Positions 54,196-61,997 of a stretch of DNA of 64,000 bases are shown one piece after another; within the stretch, counting starts at the first letter, position 1; each line of letters starts with the position of its first letter. Source of the DNA: Paenibacillus xylanexedens (GTDB lineage Bacteria; Bacillota; Bacilli; Paenibacillales; Paenibacillaceae); contig NZ_VEBF01000003.1 of the NCBI RefSeq assembly GCF_007676705.1, forward strand, positions 248,001 through 312,000. The letters run 5' to 3'. The notes beneath the pieces were generated by a model. It made no database searches and had not been told where the DNA came from. It saw only the letters and a program-made list of their open reading frames with translations. Made by a program: the position numbers and the translations under genes.

Positions 54196-54268
54196 CCATC
54201 AAGTGAGAAGTCAACCTCTATGTCAGCTATTTTATGTAAATGATTTGTAAATTTGTTTTCCATTTCAC

Positions 54269-54325
54269 CAAAAAAGCGGAAAGACCGGGAGTTCCGCAAT
54301 TTCACGGTTCTGCCCGGTCTTCACC
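54269..54325 (-). terminator. terminator of the catalase gene
   Basis: On the minus strand AGACCGGG pairs with CCCGGTCT with an internal GC-rich stem, followed by a downstream CGCTTTTTTGG tail. Confidence 0.75.
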
Positions 54326-54372
54326 GAAATATCAGCCTATATTAGGTTATACATACATGATCAGACTGCAAT

Positions 54373-55839
54373 TTATTTTCTATCCTGTGACGGCATATGT
54401 GCAGAAATATCCACGCCAAGTCCATGGGCCAAACGTCCGCCAAGCTGTCCATCCGCCCGGAAGAAGTGACAGAGCGCGCGCATTTGAATATCAACAGATA
54501 CACCCTTGAGGTCATTGATCAGATTATCCAGCAAATGCTGCTGCTCTACAGGCGTAAATGAACGGAAAAGCTCCCCTGCCTGCGTATAATCATCCGTCTT
54601 CTCGATTTTCTCACGTGTAACGTGCCCTTCCAATGGCACCTGACTGTCCCGGTATGCCGGATCTTCCTGCGGGCTGTTCCCGGAACTGTTGGGTTCATAG
54701 TTCACCGGAGATGGGTCCTGATTCACATTCATGAGTCCATCACGCTGATGATTACGAACGGGTGCGTACGGGCAATTCACCGGAATTTGCAAATAGTTCG
54801 TTCCAAGCCGGTGACGTTGTGTATCTGGGTAAGAGAATAAGCGTCCTTGCAGTAATTTATCTTCAGAAGGCTCAATTCCAGGTACAACCGCACTAGGAGA
54901 AAACGCAGCCTGCTCCACTTCAGCAAAGAAATTTTGCGGATTTCGATTCAGGGTCATGGTTCCTACCGTATGGAACGGGAGTACATCCTCAGGCCAGGTC
55001 TTTGTAGGGTCAAGTGGATCAAAAGCAAAATCATCCATCTGTTCAGGCTTCAACAGTTGTACCTGAAGCTTCCACTGCGGGTATTGCCCGTTCTTGATAT
55101 GTTCACGCAGATCACGGGTAGCATGGTTAAAGTCTTGGCCCTGTACCTCGGCAGCTTCCTGACGAGAGAAGCCTCGAACCCCTTGTGCAGACTCCCACTT
55201 ATACTTCACATAGTGGACCTGTCCCTGTGCATTGATCCATTTGAAAGCATGTACGCCGAATCCATCCATCTCCCGATAATTCGCCGGTGTACCCAGGTCA
55301 GAGAACAACCAGGTCATCATGTGGGTGGATTCCGGCGAGAGGGTCATAAAGTCCCAATAGCGAGCTGGGTCCTGAATATTGGTATCCGGAGCTGGCTTCA
55401 GAGAGTGAACCATGTCAGGGAACTTCATGGCATCACGAATGAAGAAGACGGGCAGATGGTTGCCCACGATATCATAGTTGCCTTCGCGTGTGTAGAATTT
55501 GACGGCAAATCCACGTGGATCTCGTGCAGTCTCTGGTGATCCCGTTCCGTGAATAACAGTCGAAAAACGAACCAGAACATCGGTCTCCGTACCCGGATCT
55601 TGCAGGAAGTCCGCTGTGGTATAAGCCTTCATACTCTGCTCTAGCGTGAATACGCCGTGGGCTCCAGCACCTCTCGCATGCACGACTCTTTCGGGAATAC
55701 GTTCACGGTCAAAGTGGGCTATTTTCTCAATAAGATGGTAGTCTTCAAGCAGTGTCGGTCCTCTTCTGCCTGCTGTGCGGGAATTCTGATTGTCACCTAC
55801 AGGTGCACCTTGATTGGTTGTCATACGTTCTGTCATCAT
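54373..55839 (-). CDS. monofunctional heme catalase
   Basis: Cytoplasmic catalase of 488 residues (small-subunit type) that splits H2O2. The catalytic His lies in PERVVHARGAGAHGVF, the distal Asn in NYDIVGNHLPVFFIRD, and the heme-ligand Tyr in LFSYPDTQRHRLG. No signal peptide. The ATG at 55839 has GAGGAGGAC upstream. Two PerR-like dyads lie upstream and a PerR-like gene lies 1 kb away, consistent with peroxide induction. katA-type naming is not assigned because paralogues are common. Confidence 0.95.
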   Translation of the reverse strand: MMTERMTTNQGAPVGDNQNSRTAGRRGPTLLEDYHLIEKIAHFDRERIPERVVHARGAGAHGVFTLEQSMKAYTTADFLQDPGTETDVLVRFSTVIHGTGSPETARDPRGFAVKFYTREGNYDIVGNHLPVFFIRDAMKFPDMVHSLKPAPDTNIQDPARYWDFMTLSPESTHMMTWLFSDLGTPANYREMDGFGVHAFKWINAQGQVHYVKYKWESAQGVRGFSRQEAAEVQGQDFNHATRDLREHIKNGQYPQWKLQVQLLKPEQMDDFAFDPLDPTKTWPEDVLPFHTVGTMTLNRNPQNFFAEVEQAAFSPSAVVPGIEPSEDKLLQGRLFSYPDTQRHRLGTNYLQIPVNCPYAPVRNHQRDGLMNVNQDPSPVNYEPNSSGNSPQEDPAYRDSQVPLEGHVTREKIEKTDDYTQAGELFRSFTPVEQQHLLDNLINDLKGVSVDIQMRALCHFFRADGQLGGRLAHGLGVDISAHMPSQDRK

Positions 55840-55918
55840 GTCGTCCTCCTCTAATGGGTCTCACGGCTGCTATATATCGACTATTAAAATCATATTCGGC
55901 TTCGGTTTAAATATACAT

Positions 55919-55952
55919 TTAGACTTGATCTAACTGTTAAATTGATTCTAAC
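55919..55952 (-). promoter_or_regulatory. two PerR-box-like dyads upstream of catalase
   Basis: TTAGACTTGATCTAA (55919-55933) and TTAAATTGATTCTAA (55938-55952) each match the TTATAATNATTATAA PerR consensus imperfectly and are spaced 19 bp apart. They sit about 80-110 nt upstream of the catalase start. Confidence 0.55.
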
Positions 55953-56050
55953 ATGTCCCATTCATCTGTTGCATGAGGTTCACATGAGATTACGATGAGG
56001 TTCTTGATCCAATCATGAATGACGTATGAACATACGTGAACGATAGATAT

Positions 56051-56076
56051 AAAAAAAAGCGGACTAATCCGCCAGG
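56051..56076 (-). terminator. terminator overlapping the stop codon of the winged-helix regulator
   Basis: On the minus strand GCGGATTAGTCCGC is followed by eight T. The stop codon TAG (56064-56066) lies in the loop of the hairpin. Confidence 0.85.
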
Positions 56077-56870
56077 CGGTAGCCCACTCCTCTTACTGTT
56101 ACGATGTATTGCGGCGAAGACGCGTTATCGCCCAATTTTTTGCGTAAACTTTTGATATGAACATCAACCACATTACTTCCACCCGTAAAATCTGTCTCCC
56201 AGATATCGCTGAGCATCTCCTCACGGGAAATGACTGCTCCTTTGGCATCAATCAGCTTGAGCAACAGATCATACTCGGTCTTGGTCAGATGAATCCGGTT
56301 ATTGTCGCGCTGCACACTCATCCGTTCACGATCCAGCCATAGATCCTTGAATCCGATACGCTGCCCTTCCTCAGGCAAAAATCCACGTTTGGGCATAGCA
56401 GGACTGTTGCCAATCATACGTTGTACCCGGTAAAGAGCTTCCTGCGGACGTGCAGGCCACACCAACAACTCTTCCTGAAGCATCGGTCCACTCGCGCTGC
56501 CGATCATCTTCTCACCGACCAGATACAGACATGGCGTTGTGTGTTCTGCCTCCCGGTTCAATCGGCTGCTGATCCCAGCGAATGCATCGATGGTTCCGGC
56601 AACTGACAGATCATAGATCAACAGATCGAAGACAAGGCGTTCATGCAGATCCGGTTCCCAGCGGTGAAAGACCAGCACATCAAAGCAACTATCCGTCAAG
56701 GCCTTAACCAGTTCGTGTACCTGCCCCGGCATCGGGCTGATCAGAATAACACGTCGTGTAACCGGACAATTGTCCACAAGAGGTGTTGAATCGGACAAGG
56801 CGGGTTTAACCCGAATGGGTAAACGGCGGCCAGGCAGCTTTATTTTTACTTGATCCGTTTGTTTCTGCAT
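56064..56870 (-). CDS. OmpR/PhoB-type winged-helix regulator with a degenerate receiver domain
   Basis: Cytoplasmic DNA-binding protein of 268 residues. Residues ~170-268 are a canonical OmpR-type winged helix (IHLTKTEYDLLLKLID, GGSNVVDVHIKSLRKKLG, IVTVRGVGYRLAD). Residues ~38-150 have a receiver-like fold pattern, but the acidic pair after strand 1 is missing (RRVILISPMPGQ), only D87 could be a phosphoacceptor, and the strand-5 Lys is replaced (LVWPARP). It therefore probably acts without phosphorylation. Its ATG lies 25 nt inside the end of the PerR-like gene, so the two are translationally coupled and likely functionally linked in oxidative-stress control. Confidence 0.8.
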   Translation of the reverse strand: MQKQTDQVKIKLPGRRLPIRVKPALSDSTPLVDNCPVTRRVILISPMPGQVHELVKALTDSCFDVLVFHRWEPDLHERLVFDLLIYDLSVAGTIDAFAGISSRLNREAEHTTPCLYLVGEKMIGSASGPMLQEELLVWPARPQEALYRVQRMIGNSPAMPKRGFLPEEGQRIGFKDLWLDRERMSVQRDNNRIHLTKTEYDLLLKLIDAKGAVISREEMLSDIWETDFTGGSNVVDVHIKSLRKKLGDNASSPQYIVTVRGVGYRLAD

Positions 56871-57247
56871 TCCCCGCAGACACCTCCAAAGACCACATGC
56901 GCATGGTCGATTGCATATCCGGTTTCTTCAGCTACCTGTTTCATCCATTGTGGAGGAACCTCCGTCATCACCTCGTCCACTTTGCCGCACACTTCACACA
57001 TAATGTGCTGGTGATCATCCATGCGGGCATCATATCGGCTTGCTGTCTCTCCGAGTTTAAGCTCCCGTATTAATTCTTTGTCCGTCAGATAACGAAGGGA
57101 ATTATATACCGTGCCATAGGCCAGGTTATATCCTTGTTCCACGAGTCGATTCATTACCTCAGCAGCTGTCGGGTGATCTTCCGAATGGCGCACCACATCA
57201 TATACTGCTTGCCGTTGTATCGTCAGATTTAAAGTTCTCACAACCAT
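56846..57247 (-). CDS. Fur-family regulator, PerR-like
   Basis: Metalloregulator of 131-133 residues. Winged helix with the recognition region GTVYNSLRYLTDKELI; structural zinc site C84, C87, C124, C127 (CEVC, CGEC). The putative regulatory metal site has H25, D73, H79 and H81 in the same spacing as the PerR ligands H37, D85, H91 and H93, with an acidic residue (D91/E92) near the fifth. The Asp at position 73 (RYDA) favours PerR (peroxide sensing by His oxidation) over Fur. GTG 57241 has AAAGGAG at better spacing than ATG 57247. It heads an operon with the atypical winged-helix gene. Confidence 0.85.
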   Translation of the reverse strand: MVVRTLNLTIQRQAVYDVVRHSEDHPTAAEVMNRLVEQGYNLAYGTVYNSLRYLTDKELIRELKLGETASRYDARMDDHQHIMCEVCGKVDEVMTEVPPQWMKQVAEETGYAIDHAHVVFGGVCGECRNKRIK

Positions 57248-57348
57248 TTCTCCTTTATTATGAATGCATTTTATATGAAATCAGACACTGATCTTCTACT
57301 TACATCTACTTACAACAGTCTTTCCAATTAAAGAGGATGAATTTTGAT

Positions 57349-57363
57349 TTAGATTAAGTATAA
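57349..57363 (-). promoter_or_regulatory. PerR-box-like dyad upstream of the PerR-like gene
   Basis: TTAGATTAAGTATAA matches the PerR consensus at about 11 of 15 positions and lies 100 nt upstream of the regulator start, suggesting autoregulation. It resembles the two dyads at 55919-55952. Confidence 0.45.
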
Positions 57364-57524
57364 ATCTCATTGTATATTGAAGTCAATATCCACGCCCACA
57401 ACAGCCTATGGAATTAAAAACAACTTTCCCAGCAATCCCCTCAATAATTTGGGATAATATGGTTCGCTACTGCACCATTTTTCAGATAAAATGTAGGGAT
57501 GTGCGTAAAAAGGGGGAATGTCGG

Positions 57525-58637
57525 TTGTTAAGCACTTTTTTCATCAATATCTGTGTCATGATTACGTTTATGTATGTGTCCGGAATCATCGCCAAGTTCT
57601 ATAATATCCGATTGCCTTTTCCCTCCTTACGTGTTCAGTTGATCGGCGGCTTATTATTCGGCATATATGGCACGGTACTCATGAACTATTCCTTCCCTCT
57701 GAACGAAAGTACGATTGTAGACCTACGGCATCTGGCCATCGTTACCGCAGCAGTATATCTGGGAGGACTGGCTTCGGTCGTTACGGGGCTCGTTATCTCA
57801 ATTCTTCGTATTCTGATGTTCGGCATATCATCCTCTGCCATTGATGCAGGATTTGTCATGACTCTGATCGGATTGTCCGGTGTATATTTCGCCTATGCTT
57901 CCTGGTCCAGACTGACCAAAATTATTACGATGAACCTGCTGGGCATTACGTTGATCTTTATTATTCTTATGTTAAACACGGACAGCATGAATTCATTAAT
58001 GAAAGTATATCCGTTACAGATGACGATTTCCTTTGTCGGTGGAATCTTTATCTATTTCATCGCAGAATTTATTAATAAATCGAATGAAATGTTATTTCTT
58101 TTGGAGAGAAGAGCATCTACCGACCATCTTACCAATCTGAGCAATCGAAGACAGTTCGAAAAATCACTTCAATCAGAGCTTCAGCATGCCCGGGAATACC
58201 AACAAAAGCTCTCCTTGCTTGCCATTGATATTGACCGATTCAAAAAGGTAAACGACACCTTCGGTCATTCCGCCGGTGATGCAGTTCTGAAGCAACTCGG
58301 ACAACTGCTCGTTGAGCATGCGCGTTCCACTGATATTGTGTCACGAAACGGTGGTGAGGAATTCGCCATTCTCTTGCTCGATTGTGGACACCGACAGGCC
58401 ATGGCTATCGCTGAATCGATCCGGCAAGGGGTAGAGAAATATCAATTTGCCCTGCCTGACGGGCACACGATACGTCTAACGATATCCATCGGTGTAGCCG
58501 TATATCCGGATCATTGTGATGACCACGATGATAACGACTTCTTCGAGCAGGCTGACCGTGCACTATATGAAGCCAAGAATACAGGGCGTAATCGCGTCTG
58601 TGCCTTACCACTTCGCTCTCTGTCTCTTACGCTTTAA
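57525..58637 (+). CDS. membrane-bound diguanylate cyclase (5TM sensor + GGDEF)
   Basis: Protein of 370 residues that makes cyclic di-GMP, affecting motility/biofilm switches. N-terminal 5TMR-LYT-like sensor with five or six hydrophobic segments (about 3-205; VRLPFPSLRVQLIGGLLFGIYGT pattern), then a GGDEF domain (about 215-365): DHLTNLSNRRQFEK, IDIDRFKKVNDTFGHSAGD and the active motif NGGEEFAIL. An I-site RxxD is not obvious. The TTG at 57525 has AAGGGGG 8 nt upstream and begins exactly at the first helix; an open frame extends upstream to 57408 with no site. Confidence 0.88.
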   Translation: MLSTFFINICVMITFMYVSGIIAKFYNIRLPFPSLRVQLIGGLLFGIYGTVLMNYSFPLNESTIVDLRHLAIVTAAVYLGGLASVVTGLVISILRILMFGISSSAIDAGFVMTLIGLSGVYFAYASWSRLTKIITMNLLGITLIFIILMLNTDSMNSLMKVYPLQMTISFVGGIFIYFIAEFINKSNEMLFLLERRASTDHLTNLSNRRQFEKSLQSELQHAREYQQKLSLLAIDIDRFKKVNDTFGHSAGDAVLKQLGQLLVEHARSTDIVSRNGGEEFAILLLDCGHRQAMAIAESIRQGVEKYQFALPDGHTIRLTISIGVAVYPDHCDDHDDNDFFEQADRALYEAKNTGRNRVCALPLRSLSLTL

Positions 58638-58674
58638 AGCCCGTTATCACCTGTCTGTCATGTTCCACTTAACA

Positions 58675-58722
58675 AAAAGGGATGTCTCGTTCGCCATTCA
58701 GGCGTACAGGACATCCCTTTGC
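58675..58722. terminator. bidirectional terminator between the GGDEF and aldo/keto reductase genes
   Basis: AAAAAGGGATGTC and GACATCCCTTT form an 8-9 bp stem across a loop that contains a second small hairpin; T-runs follow on both strands between the convergent genes. Confidence 0.85.
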
Positions 58723-58767
58723 TTATGGATGAGTATCTATCATCCGAGCTTGTGTACTGACAGGAGA

Positions 58768-59715
58768 TTAAGCAAGGATGCGCTCAATTTCCTCAACAAT
58801 GGCAGCATCCAGCTTCACACCAGATGCAGCTGCATTCTCTTTGACCTGCTCAGGACGACTTGCCCCTACAAGTGCACTGGATACGTTGTTCTGGCGCAGA
58901 ATCCACGCCAGGGCCAGTTGACCAACCTTCAGATCGAGCTTGTCCGCCACCTCAATCAGTTGACGAACTTTCCCGATACGATCTGCATTGATCTTACCTT
59001 CGTCCCAGCCCAGTTTGGCAGCACGGCTGTTCTCCGGAATATCGGAAACGGACGTATATTTGCCGGTCAATAGACCTTGAGCAAGCGGCGAGTATACGAC
59101 TTGTCCGATGCCTTTGCGCTCACCCAGCGGAATAATTTCATTTTCGATATATCGGTCGAACATGTTGTACACCGGCTGATTGACCACGATATGATCCAAG
59201 AGCAGGCGGTCTGCTGTACCCAAAGCAGCTTCCATCTGAGCCGCAGTCCACTGGCTGACGCCAACATACAATACTTTGCCCTGACGCACCAGGTCATCAA
59301 GCGCGCGCAGTGTTTCTTCGATCGGTGTTTCAGTATGATAACGATGGCAGTAATAGATATCCACATATTCAGCGCCTAAGCGCTTCAAACTGGCTTCGCA
59401 TTGCTCCATGATATGTTTACGAGACAGCCCCTGGTCATTCGGACCATCCCCCATTTTGCCAAATACTTTGGTTGCAAGTACATAAGAGTCACGGGAGTAG
59501 GCTTTGAGCGTCTGCCCAAGCAGTTCTTCTGCTGCACCCCGTTCGTATACATTGGCTGTGTCAAAAAAGTTAATGCCTTCATCGAATGCAGTTTCAATTG
59601 ATTTCACCGCATTTTCACGTTCCACATACCCTCCGTACGTCAGCCAGCTTCCCAGGCTGATCTCGCTTACTTTCAGTCCGCTTCCACCCAATCTGCGATA
59701 ATCCATTGATTGCAT
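58768..59715 (-). CDS. aldo/keto reductase (voltage-gated K+ channel beta-subunit-like group)
   Basis: NADPH-dependent oxidoreductase of 312-315 residues, TIM-barrel. Motifs: GSGLKVSEISLGSWLTYGG, NFFDTANVYERGAAEELLG (catalytic Asp and Tyr), LATKVFGKMGDGPNDQGLS (catalytic Lys), DIYYCHRYHTETPIEETL (His) and GVSQWTAAQMEAA. The pattern matches the AKR6/YghZ-like group. Substrate unknown; probably reduces toxic aldehydes. Two ATGs, 59715 and 59706, share a GAGGAGG site. Monocistronic. Confidence 0.93.
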   Translation of the reverse strand: MQSMDYRRLGGSGLKVSEISLGSWLTYGGYVERENAVKSIETAFDEGINFFDTANVYERGAAEELLGQTLKAYSRDSYVLATKVFGKMGDGPNDQGLSRKHIMEQCEASLKRLGAEYVDIYYCHRYHTETPIEETLRALDDLVRQGKVLYVGVSQWTAAQMEAALGTADRLLLDHIVVNQPVYNMFDRYIENEIIPLGERKGIGQVVYSPLAQGLLTGKYTSVSDIPENSRAAKLGWDEGKINADRIGKVRQLIEVADKLDLKVGQLALAWILRQNNVSSALVGASRPEQVKENAAASGVKLDAAIVEEIERILA

Positions 59716-59881
59716 ATCCTCCTCTATTGGTTATAAAGATGAAGTTCACATTCTATTGTAACGTAACCAGCTCGGATGAAAAGAGTTTTGGCTCAGAAAA
59801 TGGAAAATTCAAAAGCAGAACCAAAAAAGCGCACCTATAGCAGGTGCGCCAATTATGATATTCCTTCATCTATCTGCTCAT

Positions 59882-61519
59882 TTAAGGCAGCGTAATACTC
59901 AATGCATTCAACAGATCAGCTTGTCTGACCGGCTTTGTCAGAACAGCATCAAAGGCTTCCGCTTCATGCAGGTCCATATGCATGCCATAGGGAACCAGAA
60001 TAATGACGGGCAGATTCTCCGTGCGCTGCTTCAACTCATGTACAAAATCCACTGCGCCGCCTTCCAGAAGTCCCATATCCACAACGGCCACATCCGGCCT
60101 GAAGCCTTCCTTGATCCACTCATGTGCTACACTCGAGCCTGAAGTCATACGCACATCCATTTCCCATCTGCGCATCAGGGAAGAGACACCTTGCAGAATG
60201 TCAGGGTCCTTGGCAAGCAACACCTTTTTCCCTTTTAACCTCTGCTGAATACTTGCGAGTTGAGGTAACTCCCAGTATCTGCGTAACGGAAGGGCAATGT
60301 GGAATTCCGTCTCATTCTCCTTCACATTACTCACCTGAATACGGCCATGCATGAGAATCGCGAGATTCTGGCTTACAGCCAGACCCAGATTGCTTCCGAT
60401 CAGTTTTTGGATATTCAAATTCTCATCTTGGCTATTGAAGGTTTGCATCTTCTTATCCGATAACGTCTGACCTGTGTACTTCACCTTGAGCAGAAGTGTA
60501 CCCGTCTCTTCGGTGTCTTCTCCGTTCACCACTGCCGTGATCAGGACAGAGCCTTCACGCGTTGAATCGAGAGCATATTGAATGACATGTGCAAGCAGCT
60601 GTCCGATCTTGATCTCATCACCAACGAATACTTGTGACACATTCAGCTCAAGATTCAATCCCAGCTCAATGTTCTTGCCAGCCGCAATTCCCGCATAGAG
60701 ATAAACGGTATTCTCGATAGTGCCTACCAGATCGAAAGGATCATCATGTATAACCGTTTTACCTGCCTCATTGATGTTGAAATTCATCATATTGTTCAGC
60801 AAGGAAAGCAGAATATTGCCGCTCGTCTCAATCATATTCACATACTCTGACTGCTCCTCAGGCATATCCGGTGTACGCATCAGATCTGTCAGTCCCAGAA
60901 TGCCGTTCAACGGATTGCGAATCTCATGACTCATCAGCTTTAGCATCTGTGATTTGGTCATGGCCTCCGATTCGGCTCGTTCTTTCTCTGCCTGGAGCTG
61001 CTCTTGCATTTGTTCCGAATCACTCAATTTACGCTCCTGAACATGCAATGTGCTCTCCAGGTCCACAACATAGCCCAGGAATACAGCCATCGCCTTCAGT
61101 GTCTTCATGTCGGTCTCACTGATTACATAGTCAGGATTATCCATCAGACAGATGGTACCGAATGTTTCGCCGGATCTTCGCATGATGGGCACGCCCACGA
61201 AGAAACGATTGCCAAGTCCGCTCGTGACATCCATGGATCGTGTCAACGGATGTTCACATGTATCCTGGATGGTAAGGTTTTCATTTTTATCTCTTAATAC
61301 CAAACTGCAGTAAGAATCTTCAAATGGAAGTTCGCTACCTTTTACAATCAATTCTTCCTTGCGATTGAATGCCTCCAGAATGACATTCGTCAAACCGTCA
61401 TTCGTAGCAACAAAGATGGTATTGACCTTCAATATACCACTTAATACGTCTACAATATGGGCCGCAGCTTCCTTTATATCTTCATAGAAGCCTCTCGTAA
61501 TGCCTTCTGCCGTCCCCAT
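59882..61519 (-). CDS. GAF-domain hybrid sensor kinase with degenerate ATP-binding domain
   Basis: Cytoplasmic protein of 545 residues. A GAF domain (about 15-150; FEDSYCSLVLRD, DTCEHPLTRSMDV, FFVGVPIMRRSGETFGTICLMD) leads to a coiled helix and HisKA with H198 (LMSHEIRNPLNGILGLTDLM). The HATPase domain (about 300-430) is abnormal: the key N-box Asn is replaced (QLLAHVIQYALDST, Tyr315) and the G1 Asp is replaced by Tyr348 (VKYTGQTL). A receiver domain follows (VLLAKDPDILQG, VAVVDMGLLEG with a phosphoacceptor Asp, LTKPVRQADLL). It may be a pseudokinase or act as a phosphatase/scaffold. ATG 61519 has AGAGGGGTGG upstream. Confidence 0.85.
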   Translation of the reverse strand: MGTAEGITRGFYEDIKEAAAHIVDVLSGILKVNTIFVATNDGLTNVILEAFNRKEELIVKGSELPFEDSYCSLVLRDKNENLTIQDTCEHPLTRSMDVTSGLGNRFFVGVPIMRRSGETFGTICLMDNPDYVISETDMKTLKAMAVFLGYVVDLESTLHVQERKLSDSEQMQEQLQAEKERAESEAMTKSQMLKLMSHEIRNPLNGILGLTDLMRTPDMPEEQSEYVNMIETSGNILLSLLNNMMNFNINEAGKTVIHDDPFDLVGTIENTVYLYAGIAAGKNIELGLNLELNVSQVFVGDEIKIGQLLAHVIQYALDSTREGSVLITAVVNGEDTEETGTLLLKVKYTGQTLSDKKMQTFNSQDENLNIQKLIGSNLGLAVSQNLAILMHGRIQVSNVKENETEFHIALPLRRYWELPQLASIQQRLKGKKVLLAKDPDILQGVSSLMRRWEMDVRMTSGSSVAHEWIKEGFRPDVAVVDMGLLEGGAVDFVHELKQRTENLPVIILVPYGMHMDLHEAEAFDAVLTKPVRQADLLNALSITLP

Positions 61520-61880
61520 GATCCACCCCTCTTGTCTTAGCTGCACTATCAAATCTGTAGATCATTAATGTTTAATCACGTACAAGGGTTCATCAAAAAT
61601 CCGAATTGCTGTCACAATCTATACTTATATGATTAACACCGTAGCTGTATAAGAGAATCATACTTCCTAATTATTGCCATTTTCTGTAAAAAAGGTCTTA
61701 AACGGATGGTTGAACAAACGAAAAATTATGGCAAAACGCCTTTTCAGATTGATCAAAATCCATCTTGTCCGACTTCGGATATTATACTTGCAGGATAACT
61801 AGAAATTATACGCTTCCGCTCAGACTTTGGGAACCTTTATCCACAGCAATTAAAGGAAGTCCACTTTTTCCTGTAAGCTA

Positions 61881-61896
61881 TGTGATCATTATCACA
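61881..61896 (+). promoter_or_regulatory. Fnr-type operator upstream of nrdD
   Basis: TGTGATCATTATCACA is a perfect TGTGA-N6-TCACA palindrome about 100 nt before the nrdD start. It matches the sites upstream of nox and of the formate/nitrite transporter, suggesting oxygen-dependent control of anaerobic DNA precursor synthesis. Nothing else was recognised in 61520-61997. Confidence 0.75.
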
Positions 61897-61997
61897 CCAA
61901 AACACCCACATATAGTTTATAAATGGATAAGACGAATCTACATATAGTGTTATATGGAAATTGAATGATATCGAAATCATTTTAGGAGGAACCTTAC

